A stretch of 42,552 nucleotides of DNA from Streptomyces amritsarensis. GTDB taxonomy: Bacteria; Actinomycetota; Actinomycetes; Streptomycetales; Streptomycetaceae. Below, piece after piece: positions 16,160 to 24,419 of this stretch (positions within the stretch are counted from its first letter, which is position 1; each line of letters opens with the position of its first letter). The notes below the pieces were generated by a model that saw nothing but the letters and a program-made list of their open reading frames with translations, was not told the DNA's origin and did no database searches. The position numbers and the translations under genes were made by a program. The DNA lies in contig NZ_MQUR01000071.1 of the NCBI RefSeq assembly GCF_001953875.1, positions 1-42,552 on the forward strand, given 5' to 3'.

Positions 16160-16888
16160 ATGGCTGGACTCACGACAGGTGGGCCGAACGTGGATGTCAG
16201 CCTGCTGTACGAGGTCAACGGAGCGGCCCGGCGGGCCCCCGCGTGGCTGGACACCGCCGTGAGCCTGGCCGGTGAGTACGGGGTCCTGCTGGCCCTGGTG
16301 CTGCTGGTCCTGTGGTGCTGGCGCGGCGCCCGCCGACAGGACGAGGCCGCCGCCGTCGAGTCTTTCACCGCGCTGGTGTGGGCGCCCCTCGCCGCCGGCC
16401 TGGCCCTGCTGGTGAACGTGCCGCTGCGTGAACTCGTCGGCCGGCAGCGGCCCTTCCGCCAGCACGAGGGGCTGCAGGTCCTCGACCCCGGCTGGGGCGT
16501 GGGACTGGGCAACACCGAGTTCTCGTTCGTCAGCGGACACACCACCGTCGCGATGGCCCTGGGCGTGGGCCTGTTCGTCGCCGACCGGAAGTTCGGGATC
16601 CTGGGGATCGGGCTGGCCCTCGTCGAAGGACTCTGCCGCGTCTACATGGGCGTCAACTACCCGACGGACGTGATCGGCGGGCTCGCGCTCGGCACGGCCG
16701 TGGTCCTCGTGCTCGCGCCGCTCACGCTGGCCCTGCTGAGCCCGGTGGTGCGGGCGGTGGCCGGCTCCCGGCGGTTCGGGCGGCTCGTACGGGCCGGAGG
16801 CCGGGCGCATGCCCTGCCGGTCGACCTCGCGCAGCCCCGGACCCCGCCCGCGGGCCGGCGCCCCCAGGACAAGGACCTCGCCGCCTGA
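16160..16888 (+). CDS. PAP2-superfamily membrane phosphatase
   Basis: A 242-residue polytopic protein with the three phosphatase motifs in order: RELVGRQRP, SFVSGHTT and RVYMGVNYPTD, which carry the catalytic histidines of the type-2 phosphatidic acid phosphatase fold. Its likely role is dephosphorylation of lipid phosphates, such as undecaprenyl pyrophosphate or phosphatidate, at the membrane face. The C-terminal 40 residues are a basic, Pro-rich tail. The ATG at 16160 was chosen over upstream in-frame codons because the protein is poor and basic before it. The 204 bases upstream hold no gene. Confidence 0.88.
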   Translation: MAGLTTGGPNVDVSLLYEVNGAARRAPAWLDTAVSLAGEYGVLLALVLLVLWCWRGARRQDEAAAVESFTALVWAPLAAGLALLVNVPLRELVGRQRPFRQHEGLQVLDPGWGVGLGNTEFSFVSGHTTVAMALGVGLFVADRKFGILGIGLALVEGLCRVYMGVNYPTDVIGGLALGTAVVLVLAPLTLALLSPVVRAVAGSRRFGRLVRAGGRAHALPVDLAQPRTPPAGRRPQDKDLAA

Positions 16889-16919
16889 CGCAGGGCCCGG
16901 CCGGGACGCGGCGGGGCTC

Positions 16920-17030
16920 TCAGCCCGTCCCGTACGAGTCCCACACGGCGAGCAGCGCCGCCGTCAGCAGGCAGAGCGCGGCCACCCCGAAGCACACCAG
17001 GACCGCCCGCGGGCGGGGTCGGGGCGTCAC
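16920..17030 (-). CDS. Very small single-helix membrane protein
   Basis: 36 residues: a basic head (TPRPRPR), one hydrophobic helix (AVLVCFGVAALCLLTAALLA) and a short tail. The GTG at 17030 overlaps the stop codon of the upstream 62-residue gene (GTGA), the typical sign of coupled translation. No family was recognised. Small size makes the call uncertain. Confidence 0.5.
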   Translation of the reverse strand: MTPRPRPRAVLVCFGVAALCLLTAALLAVWDSYGTG

Positions 17031-17215
17031 CGGTCCCCCGCCTCGGTGTCGCCCTCGCGGCGGTGGCGGGCGCGCGGCCACAGCCCGGTGGCCGGGGCGG
17101 CGCCGGCCGGGCTGTCCGCCGGGCCCACGGGTCTGGCCCGGGCCGCGGCGGCCGGGGCGAGCGCGATGAGCACGACCCGGAGGAGGGTGGCGAGGCGGGC
17201 TGCGGAACCTGGCAT
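17027..17215 (-). CDS. Small hypothetical protein
   Basis: 62 residues with a hydrophobic, alanine-rich start (LLRVVLIALAPAAAARA) that may be a signal or anchor, then a Pro/Arg-rich tail. The ATG at 17215 has no strong ribosome site. Support comes from its coupled overlap with the next small gene. Function not recognised. Confidence 0.45.
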   Translation of the reverse strand: MPGSAARLATLLRVVLIALAPAAAARARPVGPADSPAGAAPATGLWPRARHRREGDTEAGDR

Positions 17216-17334
17216 GAGTCAAGGGCATCCGCTGCGGCGTCCCCCGGCCAGCCGGGCCGTCCGAACGGGCGAGGGGGCGTCGGAGGAACGCGAGAGGGAT
17301 GCCAGCGGGATGCCAGAGGGGCGCCGAAGGGGCC

Positions 17335-17559
17335 TCAGACGGCGCCTGCCGCCTCGTGGCCTGCGGCGTCCTTGCGGGCCAGGTCGCGCGAGCGGCGGGC
17401 CGGTCCCTTCCAGCCGCAGGAGCAGACGGCCAGGCAGAACGATCCGCGGTCGGCGGTGGATGTGGTGTGGGAAGTCTGCGGCTGCGGCTGCGACGGCGGC
17501 CGCGGAGGCGCTACGGAGTCGAGCGGAGGGACCGGGGTCGCGTCGATGTGCGGTTCCAC
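17335..17559 (-). CDS. Small CxCGWKG-type hypothetical protein
   Basis: 74 residues, Pro/Thr/Gln-rich at the start and ending in a conserved-looking block FCLAVCSCGWKGPARRSRD followed by an alanine/histidine tail. Three cysteines close together suggest a half zinc-ribbon or other metal site. The start is a GTG at 17559 with GGAG four bases before it. Similar small proteins are, from memory, common in Streptomyces. Function unknown. Confidence 0.6.
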   Translation of the reverse strand: MEPHIDATPVPPLDSVAPPRPPSQPQPQTSHTTSTADRGSFCLAVCSCGWKGPARRSRDLARKDAAGHEAAGAV

Positions 17560-17688
17560 TTCTCCACGGTACCGGGGGCCTGCGGGGGCGGGGAGGGTGC
17601 CCCCGTGACGGGAGACCCGGGGCCTCGTTAAGCGGAGCGGGTGGGGGCCTCGGGCAAACAGCGGTCACGCGTTGGGGGTTGGCAGGCG

Positions 17689-18522
17689 ATGGTGGTTCAC
17701 CGGCACAAGCGGCTGCGCGGGCGCGCGGCTGAGGTGGTGCTCGCCGCCGGAGTCACCCTGGCGGTCACGGCGACGAGCGGGTGCGCCGGAGGCCACGGGA
17801 GCGACGACCGGTCCCCGGCGGAAGCGGCCTCGGTGGTCCGCGGGGCCGCCGACGCCCTGGCACCCGCGGGCAGCGCCCGGGTCCGTACGGCCATGGAGAT
17901 GGCCACGGGCGGGACCCGGGTCACCATCCGCGGTGAGGGCGGCGTCGACTTCAAGAAGCGGATGGGGCAGCTCCTCGTGCTGCTCCCCGCCGATGTGAAG
18001 GGCGAGGACGAGCACCGGCCGATCACCGAGCTTCTCGTGCCGGGCGCGCTCTACATGAAGAACCGCGGCGCGGGCGTCCCCGCCGACAAGTGGGTGCGCG
18101 TCGACACCACGACCCTCGCCGACGGGAACCTGGTCACCGGCGGGGCCACCGACCCGCTGATCGCGGCCGAGCTGCTGCGGGCGGCGCAGGAGGTGACGTA
18201 CGTCGGGGAGACCGAGGTGGCGGGCACCAAGGTGCGGCACTACCGGGGCACCACCGACATCGGGCGGGCCGCGGCGAGCGCGTCGGCGGAGCTGCGCGGG
18301 GCGCTGGCGGCAGCGGCGAAAGGGTTCAGCAAGGACACGGTGCCCTTCGACGCGTACCTGGACGAAGAGGGGCGCCTGCGGAAGGTCCGGCACCGCTTCA
18401 CCTACGTCAACAATGGCGTGATCGATGTGTCATCGACCACGCTGCTGTACGGGTTCGGGACGCCGGTCACCGTCGTCTTGCCTGCGAGCAGGGACATTTA
18501 CGCCGGAAAGATCGCCGACTAG
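17689..18522 (+). CDS. Putative lipoprotein, LppX/LprG-like size
   Basis: A 277-residue exported protein with a basic start, hydrophobic stretch and lipobox-like ATSGC (Cys near residue 28). The mature part of about 250 residues repeatedly alternates beta-strand-like segments (RVTIRGEGGVDFKKRMGQLL, TKVRHYRGTTDIG, RKVRHRFTYVNNG), consistent with the LolA/LppX-like fold of actinobacterial lipoproteins that bind lipids. Binding partners are unknown. The ATG at 17689 gives a normal signal peptide; longer in-frame starts add a basic, atypical extension. Confidence 0.82.
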   Translation: MVVHRHKRLRGRAAEVVLAAGVTLAVTATSGCAGGHGSDDRSPAEAASVVRGAADALAPAGSARVRTAMEMATGGTRVTIRGEGGVDFKKRMGQLLVLLPADVKGEDEHRPITELLVPGALYMKNRGAGVPADKWVRVDTTTLADGNLVTGGATDPLIAAELLRAAQEVTYVGETEVAGTKVRHYRGTTDIGRAAASASAELRGALAAAAKGFSKDTVPFDAYLDEEGRLRKVRHRFTYVNNGVIDVSSTTLLYGFGTPVTVVLPASRDIYAGKIAD

Positions 18523-18697
18523 TGGGGCGGGCGGTCCGGGGGCGGCGCGATCGGGCCATGGCCGGGTATCCGGAAATGGTCCATCCGTGTCATGCGGGGG
18601 GCCGGGCGTCCTCCCTACGCTGAGAAGCCGGGCGCCGGCAGGTGGTGCGGCATGACCGATGACGGCCGGTGGCCGGTGGCAGACAGAGGTGACACGC

Positions 18698-18844
18698 GTG
18701 ACTCCCGCAGGCGGTACGACGGTGCAGGACCACGTGGCGCTCGCCGAGATCGAACTGTGCGGTGAGCTGATCATCGCCGCGTCCGCGGCCGCCGAGGACC
18801 GGCTGAGCCTGGACCGCATCGACGAGGTCCTGCTGGGCCGCTAG
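18698..18844 (+). CDS. Small conserved-looking acidic protein
   Basis: 48 residues, predicted helical and acidic (DHVALAEIELCGELIIAASA, then LSLDRIDEVLLGR). The GTG at 18698 has AGAGGTGA about five bases upstream, a good ribosome site, which supports a real gene. No known domain. It lies between the lipoprotein gene and the converging csoR, with no visible functional tie. Confidence 0.62.
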   Translation: MTPAGGTTVQDHVALAEIELCGELIIAASAAAEDRLSLDRIDEVLLGR

Positions 18845-18944
18845 CCGGACATCCGCCGGACGCCCACCGGCCCGTCACGGGTGCCGCTCCGGGCCCCGCA
18901 GCGCGACGTCCCGCGGCGGGGGCCGGGCGGGTCAGGTGCCCGGG

Positions 18945-19307
18945 TCAGGTGCGCAGGAGCCGTGCGATGGCCTTGGTGGCCTCCTCGACCTTGGCGTCGA
19001 TCTCGGCCCCGCCCTTGACCGCGGCGTCGGCGACGCAGTGGCGCAGGTGCTCCTCCAGCAGCTGGAGCGCGAAGGACTGGAGCGCCTTCGTGCTCGCCGA
19101 GACCTGGGTGAGTATGTCGATGCAGTAGACGTCCTCGTCGACGAGCCGCTGGAGGCCGCGGATCTGCCCCTCGATCCGGCGCAGCCGCTTGAGGTGCTCG
19201 TCCTTCTGGTGGTGGTAGCCGTGGACGGCCGCGGCGTCGTGGGAGGTGCCGGGGGTGGCCGCCGCGCCGGACACGGCTCCGGAGCCCTCCGCCTCGATGG
19301 TCGTCAT
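18945..19307 (-). CDS. csoR: CsoR copper-sensing repressor
   Basis: A 120-residue all-helical tetrameric repressor of the CsoR/RcnR family. The metal ligands Cys62, His87 and Cys91 have the spacing of the Cu(I)-binding Cys-His-Cys set known from S. lividans CsoR (75-100-104). Other family blocks are RLRRIEGQIRGLQRLV and VYCIDILTQVSA. Copper binding releases it from DNA. The ATG at 19307 has GGGAG upstream. A matching operator lies 34-50 bases upstream, so it is very likely autoregulated. No copper ATPase or chaperone gene is adjacent, so its other targets lie elsewhere. Confidence 0.92.
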   Translation of the reverse strand: MTTIEAEGSGAVSGAAATPGTSHDAAAVHGYHHQKDEHLKRLRRIEGQIRGLQRLVDEDVYCIDILTQVSASTKALQSFALQLLEEHLRHCVADAAVKGGAEIDAKVEEATKAIARLLRT

Positions 19308-19340
19308 AGGTTCTCCCGTGGTCCGGAACGAGGGGGGTGG

Positions 19341-19357
19341 ATACCCCTCATGGGTAT
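19341..19357. promoter_or_regulatory. CsoR operator
   Basis: The palindrome ATACCC-CTCAT-GGGTAT (6+5+6) matches the known CsoR type of site (TACCC...GGGTA). It lies just upstream of csoR and is followed by a second GGGTA half-like sequence to 19363. Binding would block csoR transcription until copper is present. Confidence 0.8.
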
Positions 19358-19503
19358 AGGGTACCGGGCTCCCGCCCGGCTGGCAGGGGCTCGTGGTCCT
19401 CACTCTGCCTGATGGAGGACACTGGGGAACGGCCGGTTAGCCGTGGCAGGGGGATGCGCCTAGCATCAGCCTGACCGAATCCGATGCACCCCGAGGACCT
19501 CAC

Positions 19504-20124
19504 GTGCGATTTCGTCTGACCCCCAGGGAGACGAGCTTCTACGACATGTTCGCCGCATCCGCGGACAACATCGTCACGGGCTCCAAGCTCCTGATGGAAC
19601 TGCTCGGAGCGGACGCCTCCGCCCGGGCCGAGATCGCGGAACGGATGCGGGCGGCGGAGCACGCGGGGGACGACGCGACCCACGCGATCTTCCACCAGCT
19701 GAACTCCTCCTTCATCACGCCGTTCGACCGCGAGGACATCTACTCCCTGGCGTCCTCGCTCGACGACATCATGGACTTCATGGAGGAGGCCGTCGACCTC
19801 GTCGTCCTCTACAACATCGAAGAGCTCCCCAAGGGTGTCGAGCAGCAGATCGAGGTCCTGGCGCGGGCTGCCGAGCTGACCGCCGAGGCCATGCCGCACC
19901 TGCGCACGATGGACAACCTCACCGAGTACTGGATCGAGGTCAACCGGCTGGAGAACCAGGCCGACCAGATCCACCGCAAGCTGCTCGCGCACCTCTTCAA
20001 CGGCAAGTACGACGCCATCGAGGTGCTGAAGCTCAAGCAGATCGTCGACGTGCTCGAAGAGGCGGCCGACGCGTTCGAGCACGTCGCGAACACGGTGGAG
20101 ACCATCGCGGTCAAGGAGTCCTGA
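19504..20124 (+). CDS. DUF47/PhoU-like accessory protein of the Pit transporter
   Basis: A 206-residue, all-helical cytosolic protein of the DUF47 (YkaA/PhoU-like) family, with acidic metal-binding-type motifs such as FDREDIYSLASSLDDIMDF and RLENQADQIHRK. Members are encoded next to Pit-type transporters and are thought to modulate phosphate uptake. The GTG at 19504 has GAGGA nine bases upstream. It ends five bases before pitH1, so the two form an operon. Confidence 0.9.
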   Translation: MRFRLTPRETSFYDMFAASADNIVTGSKLLMELLGADASARAEIAERMRAAEHAGDDATHAIFHQLNSSFITPFDREDIYSLASSLDDIMDFMEEAVDLVVLYNIEELPKGVEQQIEVLARAAELTAEAMPHLRTMDNLTEYWIEVNRLENQADQIHRKLLAHLFNGKYDAIEVLKLKQIVDVLEEAADAFEHVANTVETIAVKES

Positions 20125-20129
20125 ACCTC

Positions 20130-21128
20130 GTGGACACCTTCGCTCTGGTCGTGACCATCGGTGTCGCGCTCGGTTTCACGTATACGAACGGTTTCCACGA
20201 CTCCGCGAACGCGATCGCGACCTCGGTCTCGACGCGTGCGCTGACCCCGCGCGCCGCCCTCGCGATGGCCGCGGTGATGAACCTCGCCGGCGCCTTCCTG
20301 GGCAGCGGGGTGGCCAAGACGGTCAGTCAGGGGCTGATCGAGACGCCGCACGGCTCCACCGGCATGTGGATCCTCTTCGCGGCGCTGGTCGGCGCGATCG
20401 TCTGGAACCTGATCACCTGGTACTTCGGCCTGCCCTCGTCCTCCTCGCACGCGCTCTTCGGCGGCATGGTGGGCGCGGCCCTGGCCGGCGGCACGGAGGT
20501 GATCTGGTCGGGCGTGGTCGACAAGGTCGTCATCCCGATGTTCGCCTCGCCGGTCGTCGGCCTCGTCGCCGGCTACCTGGTGATGGTGGTCATCCTGTGG
20601 ATGTTCCGCCGGTCCAACCCGCACAAGGCCAAGCACGGCTTCCGCATCGCGCAGACCGTGTCGGCCGCCGCGATGGCGCTCGGCCACGGCCTGCAGGACG
20701 CGCAGAAGACGATGGGCATCGTCGTGATGGCCCTGGTCATCGCCGACGTGCAGAGCTCCGACGCGCCGATCCCGGTATGGGTCAAGGTCGCGTGTGCCGT
20801 GATGCTGTCGCTGGGTACGTACGCGGGTGGCTGGCGCATCATGCGCACGCTCGGCCGCAAGATCATCGAGCTGGACCCGCCGCAGGGCTTCGCGGCGGAG
20901 ACCACGGGCGCCTCGATCATGTTCGGCTCGGCCTACCTCTTCCACGCGCCGATCTCCACCACCCACGTGATCACCTCGGCGATCATGGGTGCGGGTGCGA
21001 CCAAGCGTGTCAACGCGGTGCGCTGGGGCGTCGCCAAGAACATCATCCTGGGCTGGTTCATCACGATGCCGGCCGCGGCTCTGGTGGCCGCCGTCAGCTT
21101 CTGGGTCGTGAACCTGGCCTTCGGCTAG
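20130..21128 (+). CDS. pitH1: Low-affinity inorganic phosphate transporter, Pit family
   Basis: A 332-residue polytopic proton-phosphate symporter. Both PHO4 repeats are visible: GFHDSANAIATSVSTRALTP near the start and HAPISTTHVITSAIMGAGAT with GWFITMPA near the end. The GTG start at 20130 follows the DUF47 gene by five bases. Gene order matches SCO4138 (pitH1) of S. coelicolor. The last 69 bases of the gene plus 19 bases beyond are duplicated downstream, without affecting the intact reading frame. Confidence 0.92.
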   Translation: MDTFALVVTIGVALGFTYTNGFHDSANAIATSVSTRALTPRAALAMAAVMNLAGAFLGSGVAKTVSQGLIETPHGSTGMWILFAALVGAIVWNLITWYFGLPSSSSHALFGGMVGAALAGGTEVIWSGVVDKVVIPMFASPVVGLVAGYLVMVVILWMFRRSNPHKAKHGFRIAQTVSAAAMALGHGLQDAQKTMGIVVMALVIADVQSSDAPIPVWVKVACAVMLSLGTYAGGWRIMRTLGRKIIELDPPQGFAAETTGASIMFGSAYLFHAPISTTHVITSAIMGAGATKRVNAVRWGVAKNIILGWFITMPAAALVAAVSFWVVNLAFG

Positions 21129-21270
21129 GGCGGCTGCCGGCCCCTGCTGGGGGTCCGGGGGTCATCCCCCGGGGGATGCGGTATCACGATGCCGGCCGCG
21201 GCTCTGGTGGCCGCCGTCAGCTTCTGGGTCGTGAACCTGGCCTTCGGCTAGGGCGGCCGCCGGCCCCTGC
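21060..21270 (+). repeat. 88-bp direct duplication of the pit 3' end
   Basis: Copy 1 (21060-21147) covers the last codons and stop of pitH1; copy 2 (21183-21270) repeats it 123 bases downstream with one difference (ggctgcc versus ggccgcc). The 35-base spacer is a G/C palindrome-like stretch (gggggtcatccccc). The near identity points to a recent duplication; the second copy has no start codon context and is non-functional as a gene. Confidence 0.95.
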
Positions 21271-21299
21271 CGGGGCGGCGGCCGTACGGGCACGAAAGC

Positions 21300-21345
21300 G
21301 GGCCGGCTCCCCCCACCCAGGGGGAGCCGGCCCTCTTTCTTTCTT
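21300..21345. terminator. Strong stem-loop terminator between convergent pit and pst operons
   Basis: A 14-base perfect stem (gggccggctccccc paired with its complement at 21320-21333), loop of six, followed on the plus strand by a T-rich tail (tctttctttctt). It should stop pit transcripts, and it may also stop pst transcripts from the other side. Confidence 0.88.
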
Positions 21346-21400
21346 CCGCCCTCGCGGTGGCACCGCCATGCAGCACCGCGGGACGCTCTCACATCTCGCT

Positions 21401-22177
21401 TTAGCCGAAGCGGCCCGAGATGTAGTCCTCGGTCGCCTGCACGGACGGGTTCGAGAAGATCCGGTCCGTGTCGTCGATCTCGATGAGCTTGCCGGGCTGG
21501 CCGACCGCCGCGAGGTTGAAGAAGGCGGTGCGGTCGGAGACGCGGGCGGCCTGCTGCATGTTGTGCGTCACGATGACGATCGTGAAGCGCTCCTTGAGCT
21601 CGCCGATCAGGTCCTCGATCGCCAGGGTGGAGATCGGGTCGAGGGCCGAGCAGGGCTCGTCCATCAGCAGGACCTGGGGCTCGACCGCGATGGCGCGGGC
21701 GATGCACAGACGCTGCTGCTGGCCGCCGGAGAGGCCGGAACCGGGCTTGCCCAGGCGGTCCTTGACCTCGTTCCAGAGGTTGGCTCCCTGGAGGGACCGC
21801 TCGACTATGTCGCTCAGCTCGGACTTCTTGAAGCTGCCGTTCAGCCGCAGGCCCGCCGCCACGTTGTCGAAGATCGACATGGTGGGGAAGGGGTTCGGGC
21901 GCTGGAAGACCATGCCGACCGTGCGGCGGACCGCGACGGGGTCCACGCCGGCGCCGTACAGGTTCTCGTCGTCCAGCATCACCTTGCCCTCGACGCGGCC
22001 GCCGGGGGTGACCTCGTGCATGCGGTTGAGGGTGCGCAGGAAGGTGGACTTTCCGCAGCCGGAGGGGCCGATGAAGGCCGTCACCGAGCGGGGTTCGACG
22101 GTCATCGAGATGTCGTCGATGGCCTTGTGGCTGCCGTAGAAGGCGGACAGTCCGCTGACGTCGATTCGCTTCGCCAT
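21401..22177 (-). CDS. pstB: PstB, ATPase of the high-affinity phosphate ABC transporter
   Basis: A 258-residue ABC ATPase with Walker A GPSGCGKS (37-44), the phosphate-type Q-loop FQRPNPFPTMSIFDN, signature LSGGQQQR (149-156) and Walker B LLMDEP (170-175) before the SALDPIST segment. It powers PstCA and is the last gene of pstSCAB. The ATG at 22177 (MAKRIDV) was preferred to longer in-frame starts that would add residues overlapping pstA; AAGTGA lies upstream. It starts 29 bases after pstA. Confidence 0.97.
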   Translation of the reverse strand: MAKRIDVSGLSAFYGSHKAIDDISMTVEPRSVTAFIGPSGCGKSTFLRTLNRMHEVTPGGRVEGKVMLDDENLYGAGVDPVAVRRTVGMVFQRPNPFPTMSIFDNVAAGLRLNGSFKKSELSDIVERSLQGANLWNEVKDRLGKPGSGLSGGQQQRLCIARAIAVEPQVLLMDEPCSALDPISTLAIEDLIGELKERFTIVIVTHNMQQAARVSDRTAFFNLAAVGQPGKLIEIDDTDRIFSNPSVQATEDYISGRFG

Positions 22178-22206
22178 GGGGGTCACTTCGCTTTCATACA
22201 GTCGCG

Positions 22207-23289
22207 TCAGCGACCGGTCTTCGGGGCCTTCCAGCGGGCGATGCCGCGGGCCACCAGATTGAGGATCATGACGAAGGCGATCAGGACGAGCGCTGCGGCC
22301 CATGCCCGGTCGTAGGAGGCGTCACTGCCGACCTTGTACTGCTCCCAAATGTAGAGGGGGAGCGAGGACTGGGCGCCTTCGAAGGGGTTGCCGTTGATCA
22401 GCTGGGAGCCGAAGACCAGCAGCATGATCGGGGCGGTCTCGCCGGCGATGCGGGCGACGGCCAGCATCAGGCCGGTGGAGATTCCGCCGATGGCGGTGGG
22501 GAGGACGACCTTGAGGATCACGCGCCACTTCGGCACACCGAGGGCGAGGGCGGCCTCGCGCAGCTCGTTCGGGACGAGCTTGAGCATCTCCTCGGTGGAG
22601 CGGACCACGACCGGCATCATCAGGATCGACAGGGCCATGGCGCCGGCGAAGCCGGAGGGGCCGAAGCCGAGCATCAGGTTCCAGGTCGTGAGGATGAACA
22701 GACCCGCGACGATGGAGGGGATGCCGGTCATGACGTCGACGAAGAACGTCACGGCCTTGGCGAGCTTGCCCTTGCCGTACTCGACGAGGTAGACGGCGGT
22801 CAGCAGGCCGATCGGGGCCGCGATCAGGGTGGCCAGGGCGATCTGCTCGATGGTGCCGAGCAGGGCGTGGTACACGCCGCCGCCCTCGTCGAAGCTGGTC
22901 ACGCCATTCATGGAGTGGGTGAGGAAGTTGCCGTTCAGCAGCTTCAGGCCGCGGCTGATCGTGGTCCACATCAGCGAGAGCAGCGGGATGACCGCGAGGA
23001 CGAAGCAGACCCAGACGAGGGAGGTCGCGACGCGGTCCTTGGCCTGGCGGCGGTTCTCGACCACCGCGCTGGCGGCGTAGGTGATGCCGATGAACAGCAG
23101 GGAGGCGATGAGCCCCCACTGGATCTTGCTGTGCAGGTCGAAGGCGAGGCCGATGCCGCTGCCGAGGGCGATCGAGAGCGCCGCGATGCCGGCCGGCGCC
23201 CAGCGGGGCAGGCCGCCGCGGGTGAGGGAGGCGGGGGCGGCGGACTTGCGGGCCCGGGTGGGCCGCTGGTCCTGGAGTGTGTGGCTCAT
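22207..23289 (-). CDS. pstA: PstA, phosphate ABC transporter permease
   Basis: A 360-residue inner-membrane permease with about eight hydrophobic segments: two extra N-terminal ones (about 30-50 and 57-77) and then the usual six. The binding-protein-dependent transport motif lies in the loop ELREAALALGVPKWRVILKV. The ATG at 23289 shares one base with the pstC stop codon (TGATG), so the permeases are translationally coupled. It forms the membrane channel with PstC. Confidence 0.96.
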   Translation of the reverse strand: MSHTLQDQRPTRARKSAAPASLTRGGLPRWAPAGIAALSIALGSGIGLAFDLHSKIQWGLIASLLFIGITYAASAVVENRRQAKDRVATSLVWVCFVLAVIPLLSLMWTTISRGLKLLNGNFLTHSMNGVTSFDEGGGVYHALLGTIEQIALATLIAAPIGLLTAVYLVEYGKGKLAKAVTFFVDVMTGIPSIVAGLFILTTWNLMLGFGPSGFAGAMALSILMMPVVVRSTEEMLKLVPNELREAALALGVPKWRVILKVVLPTAIGGISTGLMLAVARIAGETAPIMLLVFGSQLINGNPFEGAQSSLPLYIWEQYKVGSDASYDRAWAAALVLIAFVMILNLVARGIARWKAPKTGR

Positions 23290-24278
23290 CAGGCGTTCGC
23301 CCCCGAGAAGTCCTTGCGGCGAGCGATGATCAGGCGAGCTGCACCGTTGACCAGCAGGGTGAGCAGGAAGAGGACGAGACCGGAGGCGATCAGCGCGTCC
23401 CGGCCGAACTCGTTGGCCTCGTCGAACTTCGCGGCGATGTTCTGCGCGAAGGTGCCGCCACCCGGGTTCAGGATGTGGCCGGAGATCAGGAAGCTCGGGG
23501 AGAGGACGGTCGCGACGGCCATGGTCTCGCCGAGGGCGCGGCCGAGGCCGAGCATCGAGGCGGAGATGACGCCGGAGCGGCCGAAGGGCAGCACCGACAT
23601 CCGGATGACCTCCCAGCGGGTCGCGCCGAGGGCCAGGGCGGCCTCCTCGTTCATGCGCGGGACCTGGAGGAAGACCTCGCGGCTGACACTGGTCACGATC
23701 GGCAGGATCATGATCGCGAGCAGGATGCCGACGGTGAAGAGCGAGCGGGCGACGCCGACCTGGGTCTTGTCGAAGACGTAGGTCCAGCCCAGGTACTCGT
23801 CGAGCCAGAGGTTCAGGCCGTTCAGCTGCGGAACGAGGAAGAGGGCGCCCCAGATGCCGTAGATGATCGACGGTACGGCGGCCAGCAGGTCGACCACGTA
23901 GGCGATCGGCGCGGCCAGCCTGCGCGGCGCGTAGTGCGAGATGAACAGGGCGATGCCGACAGCGATCGGAACCGCGATGGCCATCGCGATGATCGAGCTG
24001 ACGACGGTGCCGAAGAGCAGGACGGCGATGCCGAAGACGGGCGGGTTGGCCGACGCGTTCCAGTCGAAGGTGGTGAGGAAGTTCCCCTCGTTCTCCGACA
24101 GGGCGATCGTGGCGCGGTAGGTGAGGAAGGCGGCGATCGACGCCATGATCACCAGGAGCAGGATGCCGGATCCCTTGGAGAGCCCGGCGAAGATCTTGTC
24201 GCCGGCGCGGCCGGTGGACCTTCCGCTCTTGGCGACAGGCGGAGCCGTGTCTATCTGGGTGGGTGTGGTGGAAGCCAT
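23289..24278 (-). CDS. pstC: PstC, phosphate ABC transporter permease
   Basis: A 329-residue permease with six main membrane helices after a 35-residue polar head. The EAA-type loop is MNEEAALALGATRWEVIRMS, followed by RSGVISASMLGLGRALGET. The ATG at 24278 has GGAAAG upstream. It is separated from pstS by 141 bases that hold a stem-loop, so it is expected to be expressed less than pstS. Confidence 0.96.
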   Translation of the reverse strand: MASTTPTQIDTAPPVAKSGRSTGRAGDKIFAGLSKGSGILLLVIMASIAAFLTYRATIALSENEGNFLTTFDWNASANPPVFGIAVLLFGTVVSSIIAMAIAVPIAVGIALFISHYAPRRLAAPIAYVVDLLAAVPSIIYGIWGALFLVPQLNGLNLWLDEYLGWTYVFDKTQVGVARSLFTVGILLAIMILPIVTSVSREVFLQVPRMNEEAALALGATRWEVIRMSVLPFGRSGVISASMLGLGRALGETMAVATVLSPSFLISGHILNPGGGTFAQNIAAKFDEANEFGRDALIASGLVLFLLTLLVNGAARLIIARRKDFSGANA

Positions 24279-24368
24279 GGTCTTTCCGGTCTGTGTGGGG
24301 GGCGAGCCCCCTGGCGGCGGTGCACCGGATTCCCCCGGGTGGAGGGGAAGTGTCTCCGGGGCCGGCCC

Positions 24369-24405
24369 GCCCGGTCCCCGGACGGGGGGAGGGGGCGGAC
24401 CGGGC
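24369..24405 (-). terminator. Stem-loop in the pstS-pstC gap, probable attenuator
   Basis: A nine-base stem (ggcccggtc-type arms gcccggtcc and ggaccgggc, plus strand 24369-24377 and 24397-24405) around a G/C-rich loop of 19. Partial termination here would explain the usual excess of the binding protein over the permeases; this is inference. Confidence 0.55.
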
Positions 24406-24419
24406 CTCGGAGCTCAGGA

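Noticed and set aside
21183..21250. Second partial pit gene
   Set aside because: It is only the duplicated 3' end, with no start codon and no upstream coding sequence.
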